Shown here piece after piece: positions 44,350 to 56,085 of a stretch of DNA of 64,000 nt. The notes beneath the pieces were generated by a model that saw nothing but the letters and a program-made list of their open reading frames with translations, searched no databases and was not told the DNA's origin. The stretch lies in NCBI GenBank assembly GCA_026874595.1, contig CM049315.1, positions 61,503,389-61,567,388 on the forward strand, read 5' to 3'. The first letter of the stretch is position 1. Each line of letters starts with the position of its first letter. Origin of the DNA: Sipunculus nudus (taxonomy: Eukaryota; Annelida; Sipuncula; Golfingiida; Sipunculidae). Made by a program: the position numbers and the translations under genes.

Positions 44350-46480
44350 AGGTCAATGTAGGTGGCACCACGAAATCTGCAACTTCAAATATGAGTCATG
44401 TGACCAACATTTGCACAATACCTGGTAATGCTAGCATCTGTCATTTCTGAGATTACTATGTCAGTATGCTTGCTTGGCCAAATAACTGGCCAAAGTTCAA
44501 ATTCGTGTAACTCCACTAAAATTAAACAAATGCAAACCATTTGAACAAACTTGAGAGGGCTGGCCTCTGGGACATTTCTTAAAAATATTGAACAATTTGG
44601 CTGGACCGTGTACAAGAAGAAGACTTTTAAAAGTTTTTCAGCTTTTTCCATATAATCTAAGTAAAGGCAGATAGCAAAAAATAAGCTGGATCCCACAATA
44701 TTTGATATGTGACCGATTATTGCATAAAATCTTGGGATGGTAGCTCCTGCTATTCCTGAGAGTTAATGTACAGATGACCAGTTTTCCCTGTTCAAAAAAG
44801 ATCAATGCAGGTGGCGCCACCAATACCTGAATTTCATATATCACTCATGTGACCAACACTGGCATAAAATTTGGTTATGATAGCTCCGGCCGTATCTGAG
44901 ATTGTCATTTTAGTATGCTTTTTTTGGACAGATGACTAAGTTCAACTTCCTGTAACTCGGCCAAAATTCACCAAACTTGAACCATTCGAATAAAAATGAA
45001 AAAGATGATATAAAAAATTATTTCTGTGAAATATTAAACAATTTGGCCTGACCGTTTCGGAGGAGAAGATTTCTTAAGTTTTTTAGCCTTTTCTCAATAA
45101 AATGTAAGAACATGCTGAGTTTTTCATATGGCTAATTTTTTTTCATTTAATTTCATGATGCTAGCTCAGGTCGTTTCGCCACACCATCGCATTAGCTCAC
45201 AGGTACATCAAAAATTACTACAGATACTTATTGAATGCAAAATTACAATACAGATACATCTCACGGATGGCAAAATCTTGAATTAAGTTCAGTATGGATA
45301 TCAATTATTTATAATCCATTTAAAACTGTCTTTATATACCCTTAGAGAGCTGCATACCTGTGATTGTAAACATTGCCTGGCATGAGGAATATCTAAAATC
45401 ATAAATCCACATTTTTTAAAAGCTTTTAAAAACATTCTTGTCAATATTAACCATAGATAACCTGAAATCTAAATGTCTAGATGCATGATGTAACGGATGC
45501 TGATAAACTGGTTCCAGGCTAGATGTACCTGCTTCACACAGATAACATATATAGTAAAATGACTCAATTCAATCTTTATAATTCAACCAAAAATTCATTC
45601 TTTGGAACCATAAAAGACAATTATTATAAGAATTATTCAGGGGATTATTTTTGTTAAATATTAAATAAATTGGCGTCAGTCAAAAAACGTTTTGCAGGTT
45701 TATAACTCATATGGGAAAATACAGCAAGTTTCCCATAATTCAGCCAAAAATCACTGAACCAAAATCATTTGAACAAACTTGAATTATCAACATCTTAGGA
45801 TAATTAATGTGTAAGATTTATGAATTTGACCCAGTGGTTTTTTAAAAGGAAATCTTTGTAGCCACTGAGCTAAAATGGGCTTTTATGGCATATGACTAAA
45901 TTCAGCTTCCCATAACTCAGCTAAAAGTCACTGAACTGAGACCAATTAAACAAACTTCGGAAAGCACTACCCTAGGATCAATTCTGTACGATATTAAATA
46001 ATTTGGCCACATGGTTTCAGAGAAGAAGTTTTTTTTGTAGCCGTGCGTATGATACGGGCACTGATGACCCCTGTATAAAATTTGGTGATGATAGCTCCAG
46101 CCGTTTCTGAGATTGTAATTTTCGAATGCTTTTTGGACAGATGACCAAGTTCAACCTCTTGTAACTCGACTAAAAATCACCGAACTTAAACCATTCGAAC
46201 AAACTTGAGAGAGATTGTTCCAGGAATCATCTTAGTGAAATATTGGACAATTTGGCTGAACAGTTTCGGAGAAGAAGATTTTGAAAGTTTTTTTAGCTTT
46301 TTCCCTATAAAATCTAAGAAAATGCAGTTGGAAAAAATAAGCAAAATCCGATAGAGTTCTTCAGATGACTAACTTTTTTCATAAAATTTCGTGATGCTTA
46401 CTCTTGCCGTTTTCAAGATAGTATTGGTTAACGTACAGACGACGGACGCCCGACGACGCAACACCATCGCATAAGCTCAC
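44350..46480. repeat. Tandem or clustered repeat of about 445-bp units with GGTGGCGCCACC starts
   Basis: The clearest units start at about 44357 and 44806, with a truncated third near 46055. Each has (A/T)GGTGGC(A/G)CCACC, CATGTGACCAACA, ATGATAGCTCC(A/G)GCCGT, TCTGAGATT, TAACTC...TAAAAATCACC, CCATT(C/T)GAACAAACTTGA, ATTTGGC(T/C)(G/A) and GAGAAGAAGATT. More decayed partial units fill 45540-46040. The block ends with GACGACGGACGCCCGACGACG and ACACCATCGCATAAGCTCACAGG (46430-46485), a tail also seen at 45180-45210 and related to CACCATTGCACAAGCTCACAG in the 36-37 kb array. Confidence 0.75.
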
Positions 46481-46629
46481 AGGTTCGCTAAAAAGGAGAT
46501 AGACATTTAGCGAGAAATTACCGCCCCAACTCATTAACATCGGTGTCCTGTAAATCTTAGAGCACATTGTATGCCCACACTTAATGTCAGATCCGGACGC
46601 AAATTGCATTCTTACTAACCTTAATCATG

Positions 46630-47660
46630 GATTTAGAGCAAGATATTCATTTGAAACCCTTTTAGCAATAACAATTCATGACCTATTGAGGTCAAGAAGC
46701 AAGTTGACGTCGCCATACTAGACTTCTCAAAGGCGTTTGACACTGTGCCACATGAGATACTGCTATCCAAGGTTCAAGCGTATGGCATACATGGCCTCAT
46801 CCATATATGGCTTACAAACTTTCTCACTTAACGCAAAATGAGAGTAGTCCTCGAAGGCGTTTGCTCACAGGAAATCACAGAAGACTCAGGCGTCCCGCAG
46901 GGAACGGTACTTGGACCACTATTATTTCTCTGCCACATCAACGACCTTCCTGATCATGTTAATTCTCAAGTCCGACTCTTTCCAGATGACTGCCTGTTGT
47001 AATGCCAAATAAACAGTCCTGAGGATCACCACATACTCTAGAAAGACCTTGATAAACTGGAGGGGTGGGCAGGCAAACGGGGCCCGCTCTACATTGGGTT
47101 TCCTAAAGCGAAACCTAAAAAAAAAACTGTCAAACTACTTGTAAGCGCATAGGCTACTTATCGCTGGTGATGTCAACCCTTGAATATTGGGCTGAAGTAT
47201 GGGATCCACATAACCATAGTGAGATTAACAAGCTGTTCACTTTATAACTGGGGACTATAAATCCAGAGAACCGGATAGTGTACCCCAGATGCTCAGGGAG
47301 CAGGATCTACCACCACTGCAGAACCGCAGGAAATACCTTCGCTTAGTTTTCATGTATAAGGTGGTACGGGGCCTGATGCCAGCAATTCCAGCTGATCAGT
47401 ATCTGAAACCGAAATCATTAAGAATGCCAATTCGCCTTAAAGGTTTTAAAGATTGTGATACTGTAAATTTCTTAGAATATCAAGTCACATACATCACCAA
47501 GTGCTTCGAAGTCACAAAGCGAACACTGAACTTTTTAGACATTCAATCTTAGTTAGAACTGTTGTTGAATGGAACCATTTGGAAGGAGCTTGTGAAAGTG
47601 CACAATCTGCTGAGGCATTTACAGCTGGCCTCAGCAGCGGACTAAATTTCTAACTGCTCT
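46630..47660 (+). pseudogene. LINE reverse transcriptase and C-terminus (Jockey/CR1 type)
   Basis: LTNLNHGFRARYSFETLL, then (shifted) [50 protein letters not shown] and [13 protein letters not shown], in which the catalytic FADD has become FPDD. The C-terminal region resumes after a deletion near 47130: EYWAEVWDPHNHSEINK, then MLREQDLPPLQNRRKYLRLV. Several stops and the lost catalytic Ala show it is inactive. Confidence 0.82.
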
Positions 47661-48179
47661 CTCTCCCGTTGCGTCAGTACCAATGTGGTTCCTGCAACGT
47701 AAAGATATAGATACAGATACAGAAGGTTACAAACAGGCTGTAACAAAATGTACACAAGTTCACAGACACTGCTGAACCTTTGTGAGCCGTTTATTATTTA
47801 ATATTGTCTTACCTATTGGATACTGTGATTTGTTATCATTAAATCATGGTTACATGTCGAAATATTAATGTTCCCTACAAATTACTATAAAACAATTATT
47901 TTCTTCAGTATGTACGTATGTTATTTTCAAAGGTATACTGGTATCAAATTAATTTAACTGGGATTTCAACATTTTTTTTTATACCAGATTATATAAAAAA
48001 AGCAATTTACATAACAATAAAAACCACATCAGAAACCTTTTAAACTCAATATAAGAGACATTTGATATAACTGATGTTTGGAGGAGGAGATACCCATATT
48101 AACAAGTGATCCATGGGCCATGACGTTCAGCCGACTGACATGTTGACAATATGTCCTCGCACAGGCAACTAATAAGATA
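47661..48179. other. Non-coding AT-rich stretch after the LINE
   Basis: A short GATACA repeat at about 47706-47724 may be the LINE's own 3' tail microsatellite. No other feature is seen. Confidence 0.4.
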
Positions 48180-50240
48180 ATGTAGGTGGCATCATCGTTC
48201 ATGTATATTAGCCTAAATTCTTCAAGACCCATAAGCACACCAAATTTGATGACAATTCAACCAGCCTTTCATGAGGTATCTGGCAATTTGAGTGTATTCT
48301 GTATTATTTCTGGGGTGCTCAAACAAACCCCAAAACTATATAGGTTATCCAATTTCAGAATTCTTGTGAGAACTTTTGGGGAACTCTCAGGATGTCAAGT
48401 TAGAATATTTTGGGTCCAATGTTTATGATTTGTGGCCTACTTTGGTATAAAATTTTCAATTATTCTGGGGGGCTGCTTATAAGCCCCATAGCCCAAGAAT
48501 ATGGGTAACAGAGACCTAATTTCATGTTTCCAAGGAGATTTTTCATGGACCTCCCTAGATTTTAAGTGAGAAGATTCAGTGTGGCTCCACCAGTCTGCAA
48601 GAACTGATGAAACACTCCATGATCAATATCCATGCAAAGAATCATGGTGATTAATGCATTAGTTGTTCAGATACTGGGGCTTTTGTATCAAATTTTAAGT
48701 TATTCTGAGGGTTACATCTGAGCCCCATAGCGCGGACAATATGGGTGACAGAGACCTAATTTCAAATTTCAAAGGAGTCTTTTCATCGGCCTCCCTGCAT
48801 GTCAAGATACAAGATTCTAGTTCCAGTCATTATGATTTGTGCCCTGTTAACAGATGACCAAATCTTTAAGGTCTCAAAAACAGAGAAAAAAATCGAAAAA
48901 ATACAGGTGGCGCCACCAATCTTCAGGAACTGAAGAAAAATTCCATGACTAATATCCATGCAAAGAATCATGGTGATCAATGCATTAGTTGCTCAAATAC
49001 TTGAGATTTGGTATCAAATTTTCCATTATTCTGGGGAGTACTTCGGAGCCCGACAGCTCAGAGGTTATAGGTAACAGAGACCTAATTTTAAATTTTAAGG
49101 AGACTTTTCATGGGCCTCATAGCATGTCGAGATAAAAGATTCTAGGTCCAGTCGTAACGATTTGTGCCCTGTTTACTGATGACAGCATCTTTTATGTCTC
49201 AAGAATAGAGAAAAAAATCTAAAAAAATAAAAAAAATACAGTTTGAGCCACCTGTCTGGAAAAACTGATGAAACACTCCATGAACAATATCCAAGCAAAA
49301 AAATCATGGTGTTCAACGCATTAGTTGTACAGATACTTGAGCTTTTGTATCAAATTTTTCTATTATTCTTGGGGGTACCTCGGAGCCCAATAGCTCAAAG
49401 AATATGGGTAACAGAGACCTAATTCCAGGTTCCCAAGGAGATTTTTCATGGGCCTCTCTGGATGTCAAGGTAGGGGATTCCAGGTCCAGTGGATACGATT
49501 TGTGCTCTGTTAACAGATAACCACATCTTTTAAGGTCTCAAAAAGAGAGAAAAAAAATCGAAAAAATGGCGCCACCAGTTGGCGCCACCAGTCTGGAGAA
49601 ACTGATGAAACATACCATGACCAGTATCCATGAAAACGAATCATGGTGATCAATGCATTAGTTGCTAAGACACGAGCTTTGGATCAAATTTTCCATTATT
49701 CTGAGGGGTATTGCGAGGCCCGTAGCTCAGAGGTTATAGATAACAGAGACCTAATTTTAGGTTTCCAAGGAGTCTTTTCATGGGCCTCCAAGCATGTTGA
49801 GATAAAAGATTCTAGGTCCAGTCGTAAGGATTTGTGCCCTGTTTACAGATAACCGCATCTTTTAAGGCTCAAGAATAGAGAAAAAAAAAAGAAAAAAAAA
49901 AAAAAAATACAGGCGCCACCAGTCTGAAGAAACTGATGAAACATTCCTTGATTAATATCTATGCAAAGAATCATGGTGATCAATGCATTAGTTGTCCAGA
50001 TACTTGAGCTTTTGTGTCAAATTTTCCATTAATCTGGGGGTACTTCGGAGCCCCATAACTCAAAGAATATGGGTAACAGAGACCTAATTTCAGGTTTCCA
50101 AGGAGATCTTTCATGGACCTCTCTGAATGTCAAGTGAGAAGATTCAAGGTCCAGCGGTTACAATTTGTGCCTGGTTCACGGACGGACAGACGGACGGCAC
50201 GACGGACAAAGAGTTATTGCTAAAAGTCAGATGACTTACA
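48180..50240. repeat. Satellite-like tandem array, about 330-bp units, with GGCGCCACC boxes
   Basis: The marker (G/A)ACAGAGACCTAATTT recurs at about 48508, 48745, 49073, 49408, 49741 and 50072, giving spacings of 237, 328, 335, 333 and 331 bp. Each unit also has TTTCATGG(A/G)CCTC, GATTCTAGGTCCAGT, GATTTGTGCCCTGTT, an A-rich run, GGCGCCACCAGTCTG, AACTGATGAAACA and AATCATGGTGATCAATGCATTAG parts. The array ends in GGACGGACAGACGGACGGCACGACGG at 50178. No coding. Confidence 0.9.
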
Positions 50241-50329
50241 GTCAGCTGAGCTTAAAAAAGATACCCATTGAGGAGAAGAAATTCAGTTACCCGTTGTTGG
50301 TAAGACTATTGGTTGATATCTATAAGTCA

Positions 50330-50850
50330 CTATATGATTATGTAGATGACATTTGTATAGAGGCAGCCTATCATTTTGATCATAGTCAAGTTAAACTTAA
50401 ATAGAAATGAAGTAAAGGTAAAGGTTACTTGAAAATGAAAACTTCGTATTTAGATAACAGTGATTTTACACAACATTAAATTAGACAAAATAAAGTATGG
50501 CAAAATGAACTTGAATCTATAACAAATGCCCAAAGAAAATAGGAATACATTAAATATAAGATAAAAGGATATTGTGTTACCTATGGCAAGAAAAATAAAA
50601 CAAAGCACAACAAGAAAACAAAAGAGTTACTTGAAAAACTAAAATCAATGAAAAAAAATAGATGCTGAAACCAATGTAAATGTAAAAGATCAATCGGGAC
50701 AATCCTGTAACCAGATAAAATTGAAAAAGAAAAGACAGAATATGATGAAACAGGAGGGGCTATAATAAGATCAAAAGTCAGATGGTACGAGCATGGCGAG
50801 AAAAGCTATAAATATATCCTTAACCTTGAAAAAACGATATTATGATGCGC
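50330..50850 (+). pseudogene. L1/Tx1-like ORF2 fragment
   Basis: Starts at the end of the endonuclease (FDHSQVKL, the SDH catalytic His region) and runs through KTSYLDNSDF to GGAIIRSKVRWYEHGEKSYK and YILNLEKT. This is the linker between endonuclease and reverse transcriptase, equivalent to positions near 25400 in the minus-strand element. Several stops (50401, 50478, 50539, 50664). Both ends are truncated. Confidence 0.7.
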
Positions 50851-50859
50851 ATGCGCCGA

Positions 50860-53800
50860 CCTAAGTGGCCTCAATTTTACTTGGATTTTACACTACTCGG
50901 TGTTGTGAGGACCTCTGAGAGAAAATTCTGCGACTAAAAGGTTTCTTTAAACACCATTGAAGACGTTGCCCCTGGTGACTGTCAACAAACACCGGGCCAA
51001 GGTCCCTTGCCTTCAAATAAATACAACCTGGACTTTTTATCGCACTTGATATTCATTTCAGTGTATGCGCAGAAGAAATCATAATGTCTGATGAATTGAT
51101 CAAAAATCCAACATGCGGCTTGATTATTTGGCTGCGTCAGTCAAAGACAAACACGAACAAGCAATCCGAGATATCACAAATATCTGGAGCACCGCAGTTA
51201 AAAATATAGAGAAAAATGACCTGGACAAATTCAAGGAAAAAAATGCGAGTCAACAATACAGGTTGAACTTGCCTATATAATTCCGTCGCTACCAAACCCA
51301 GTACTTGAATGTAAAGCGTTGTTTCTATCTAATGGCATAAACAATGCAGTTCAAGCCAGGTTGCACGAAATCAGTGTTGCGGTCACTGCTAGCTCCTCCA
51401 TACAGAATAAAGTGCCAACACCACCAGAGAATATCTTGGAGAACTTATCCCAAAACGCTTCGCACGTTTCCAGCCCAATGAGTCCCGAACCTGAAGGGGT
51501 GAGCTAAATTCAACAATACCACCAGACTCTCCACTATATCGTCTGGCTTTAAATCGTCTGCATTACCTCAAGATATCAGTGTAGTGTCACGACCGGAGCT
51601 GAGTGAAAATATTCATTCTTTTCTCTTCAAATAATGATTGGAATATGAAAATGAACACAAATAAACAAACTTCCGGTGGATTTTGTGAACGTCATAAACG
51701 TTTAAAAAACGATCATCAGTGAAAACCCAACAAAAAAATCAACCGTGAATAATCTGCAGCAGATAACGAACAAGACGAACCATATTATTCCATAACCATA
51801 TTATGATCGCAAGTATTCGGGTGAAACTATGTTTCAATGCTGCATTTGCATGAGTTGGCATCATACCTGCAGGAGAAAACCATTCTACACTTGGTATTTG
51901 AACTTGTAAATCATGCAGAAATTTTCCACACATCAAAGCACTTGCTTCCCATCTTGATTCTCTAATTGAGATCAATGTCGCCCTTCAGTCCAGATAAATG
52001 CCTACATGGAGCAACATAATATTCCAACTCTACCAACTAAATGCTGTCAGTGCAAAGGTAAAAATACAACAGACTACCATACGTCAACGCCACAAAATAC
52101 TGCACCTTCTATCCTAAAAAATCAAAACGATGGGGACACAAACATCTCTGAATACTAGCACACTTATTGCTATTCTCGACGGTACATCGACCATCAAGTC
52201 ACTTTCTCTGGCTTATCTGGAAACAATCTGGATCCAAATTCAGTGGAACACATGCCACACCCTAATCGGATGAACATATAGGCCTCCTCATTCTGACAAA
52301 AACCATTTTCAGTTGCTTTATGATAACCACGGCCTGGGCATTGCCAAACATGTTCATACAGTGATTTTTGGCGATTTCAGTTTTGATTATAATACTCCCA
52401 GTGTCTCAGTTGATAATGAATTGATGAACATGGATCACTGTACAAACTTCATCAACTTAAAACCTCCCCAACTCGAATCACTGCAATAACATCCAGTAAT
52501 ATTGATTTAATATTAGTATACACTAATCATCTCGCGTAATTCCGTGGTCATTTAGCGACCACTACATTATTTTTACTCGGCTTTCAGGAGACTAACGCCC
52601 AAAATTTGAAACCAAATTTGTCAGAATGCGATCATATAAGAATTTTGATCCCCGTGATTTCAGGCGAGCGATTCAGTTATCGTTAACTTTCCGTTGCCTT
52701 TTTAATGTAAGTGATGTGATATTAGCTTGGAATCTCTGGCAATATGAGTTCCTGACCATATGTAATAAAAACGCACCATTTAGAACATTAAGAGTGAAAA
52801 ATGATAGATATAATCCCTGGATGTCAGCTAATATTCAGCGTCTTATATATAACCGTGTAGGCATTCGTAAATTTGCTAGCTGTGTCACATAATGATCCGA
52901 AATTGTGTCGAGATTAAGAAAATTACGTAATCGGGTCACCTGTATGATCTGACAATGGAAACATTCTTATTACAGTCACAAGGCCCTGTCAAACTCTCAT
53001 AAAGAGCTTTGGCAGACTTTAAAACACGTAACAACTCCAGCTAGTCAGAGTCTCAATATCCCTGGTCTCTCTGCGATGACCTGAACGATTTCTTCCCCTC
53101 AGTTGGTAAAACGTTAACCGATGCCTTTACCGAAGATGATGACATACATGCATGCACAACCTACTTTTACTGATTCTCAGTTTTCCACCCCTCATATGAG
53201 CCATAAGGAAGTTGCTAAACATCTTGCCGTACTGAAGAACAAAGCTGGACTTGATGTTCTGAAAATGCCAGAGTTAATGCTCGGGGAGGCTGTGGACAGT
53301 CTAGCACCATGCCATCGCTGACACATATTGTAAATCTATCGCTCAATACAGGAACTGTTCCTCCAGATTAGAAATATGCGAGAGTCGTTCCCATTTTCAA
53401 GGGTAAAGGGAAATCTTCTGAACCTATCATATCGGCCGACTTCCATTACATGCTATGTCATAAAAATTATGGAGAAGCTCATAAAACGTTATTTCCTCAA
53501 GTAACTAAACCACAAGCGCTTGATGTCCCCCTTTCTCGCTAATTATTCCACCCAAACCGCACTGCATAGACTGGTTCATAATTGGCTAATAGCTATGAAT
53601 TGCAGACGCGTTAACTCCATATGTTTTCTCGACCTTACAAAAGGTTTTAATTCCTTAAATCAGTATTGATGAACATCTTATCCCGAACGTTGATGAATTC
53701 TCTCACCTAGGCCTGATTATTGTTTCACATCTCACATGGAAATCTCATACTTCTGCAGTTTTTTTTAAATTATTTTGCAAAATAGGCTATTGCACAGACT

Positions 53801-54340
53801 TAGCAACTTCTTCCACAGAAGTTTCTGCTCACAATATATCATGCGTTCGTCCTGCCAGCAATAGACGATGGCTTAACTGTATGGGGCAGCTGTCGAAGCA
53901 CTTTCTGTGCCGCTATTCAGAGTATTCATTATCAAGCGGCAAGGATTATAACAAGAAATTATGATCCGTCAAGAAGTAGTCTGGAATTAATCAAAGAGAT
54001 TGTTTTAATGACAATCGAGCAGAGATGTTTTTACCTGTTCTCTTTTGTGACTTATAAATGCATAAACGGTTTAGCCCCTTCGTATCTGTGTGATAAGTTC
54101 GCTATGGCTAAAGACATTCACCATTATTCCACTTGATCAATCTATAACAACAACTGTATCCTTCCCAAACCACGCATTGAATCTTTTATGGCTGCTTCAT
54201 TGTATGCCGGAAGTGCCCTATTGTATGCCCCCCTCCTCGACATCAAGTGCGCCCCAAATTTGCAGCGTTTCAAAACAAATATCACGTTCATGCTATTCCA
54301 GTCTTGCAGAGGTATCTTCGCTTCTTTGACGTACTAAGTT
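50860..54340 (+). pseudogene. Decayed LINE (CR1/Jockey type) with endonuclease, reverse transcriptase and C-terminus
   Basis: The possible ORF1 zone at 51080-51510 has no identified domain. Endonuclease: YRPPHSDKNHFQLLYD, then VIFGDFSFDYNTPSV. Linker: RMRSYKNFDPRDFRRA and RVKNDRYNPWMSANI. Reverse transcriptase: MSHKEVAKHLAVLKNKAGLD, SYRPTSITCYVIKIMEKLI, STQTALHRLVHNWL and ICFLDLTKGFNSLN; the YADD block is lost. C-terminus: FSHLGLIIVSHLTWKSHT, HAFVLPAIDDGLTVWGSC, QAARIITRNYDPSRSSLEL and FVTYKCINGLAPSYLCDKF, then RFKTNITFML. Many frameshifts. No poly(A) or target duplication was identified. Confidence 0.8.
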
Positions 54341-54741
54341 ATTTTATCTAGCATAATCATTTTTACCTGTTGCATCTTATCCTTCTTAGTACCGAAATAT
54401 TCATGATAACCTATTGATTGTAAAGTATAATCTGTCATTTTATATTAGTTTTACAGTCTTAGTGTGTTATTTACATTTGCATTGTAACTTGTATTTTTAT
54501 TTTATTTTTATTGTCATGTTGACCATAAACGTCTTGTAATTTATATCTGGATCAGGGCTCTGCTTACAACATAAGTGTTTTTCTTGTGCAGGCTACCCAT
54601 CAGAATGTTGCTTAAAAGAAATAGCCCCGTACTTTGTTGATTGAGATACTGATCTTCTCTGTGCAAATGACCCGCGCTACAGTAACAAAATTCAGAAAAT
54701 ATCAGGGGCAAAACCTCTTATGAGCCGTTTCACATTACTGT

Positions 54742-56085
54742 GTTTTACTCGACATCTTTAGGTGATGCCTGTAAAAGCTTCAGTACCTTCCGACATGATG
54801 GTTGTTTGGATTCATAAAGATCCAACAGACTTTTCGGATTAGGCAAAATTGCCAACAACGCCTCTGTTACCACCGTTGCCATGGCATCAAGAGCACACTT
54901 CCTTTGCTGTATCAGTTTAGCCTGAGCGATCTGATGAACAATCATTACATGATAACCTGTGGATACAACATAGCATTCCATACGTGCTAACAAGTTCTCG
55001 AAGCTTTCCTGATCATCTTCGTCAACAAGCTTACAACTCGAAGCTTTCTTAATAACTACCTTCTTTGGTTCGGTTATATTAAGCAGAAAAGATACCATTA
55101 GGAGATCCCGTGATAAAAAAAATCCCTTCAGGAGAATACGTCCAACATTCAGCAAACTTTAGAAGAGGCATTGTCGCCGGTGTCCTCTCTTCCTCTCAGG
55201 AACGAACTCAGGAACTGGTCGCAAAAGCAGGTATACGCATCTCTTGAGACCTCCTCCCCCCCTGCACATCTACACCTCTTTTATCCACAAAAGAGTATCT
55301 AGTATGTTTGGGTCTATGAATCTTGTGATGATGTCATGCCGAAGCAAGTATGACTCTACGCACTCTGATTTAGAACCATAGGTGATAAAGGTCCAGGCTG
55401 AAGCTGTGGTTCACATGCAGCAACGAAATCTTGAGAATCTTGCTAGAATGGAAACTGATTAATTGGCTGTTCGGATGATGGTGGCGGTTTTGGAGACCGC
55501 GGCCCGGATGAAGACCTATTGGATGAGAAAGAGTTGGGGCCCCTTCTGTGTCCTGAACGGGTTTCTTCTGTTTGTCAGACGTCAGCGGGATATTATACGA
55601 TAAGCTAGCATTGGAACACACGTAGGATCCGGCCCAACAACAATCTCCTGATAGATCCAAGCCTTTTAAATCAGGCATTGATTCAAAAACCGGACATTCA
55701 CTTTGAATTTCGTTGCTTCTGGGCGCGCTGGCATCATGTGGTTAATACCTGTATCGGTGAAACTACATCTTCAATAGGTTCTTGTAGCATATATATTTGG
55801 CTTTGGGTGGGCGAGCTTAATGTAAATATTTGGCTTTGGGCAGACGTGCTTGATGTAGCCGGAAGAACCATAGTATGAGACACGTCTTGCCTTGTAAACG
55901 TATCTCCTGCGTCTAACTTAACAACAGCCTGTGAACTTTCTGAGAGGAGGACCGGTTGAGAACAGATGAAAAACCGGAGCTTTCCGCTCATTTTCACCAT
56001 GTCACACAAATCTCCAACTGTTGTATTGGGTGGTATTTCTTCATGGGTAAAATCACGCACTGTGAAGATAAACCTGTACAATTTG
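54742..56085 (-). pseudogene. HECT-type ubiquitin-ligase family gene remnant, downstream part
   Basis: Downstream continuation of the exon at 60443-60829, separated from it by a LINE. The N-terminal part reads YRFIFTVRDFTHEEIPPN, then TTVGDLCDMVKMSGKLRFFI, matching the DF...TVGxLYxxxK..LRFYI end of the N-terminal domain found in the multicopy HECT/G2E3-like genes of fish and invertebrates. After two further disrupted pieces (55370-55678), 54742-55060 reads FENLLARMECYVVSTGYHV and RKCALDAMATVVTEALLA, then ILPNPKSLLDLYE, resembling the early HECT-lobe region of the same family. No intact frame, and the catalytic Cys region is not found. The family call rests mainly on the N-terminal motifs. Confidence 0.5.

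Noticed and set aside
51739-51975. Minus-strand 78-codon frame as a gene
   Set aside because: It lies antisense inside the CR1/Jockey-type LINE and has no motif.
55678-55878. Plus-strand frame with a repeated IWLW(V/A)(G/D) pattern
   Set aside because: Antisense of the HECT-family remnant, with no domain.
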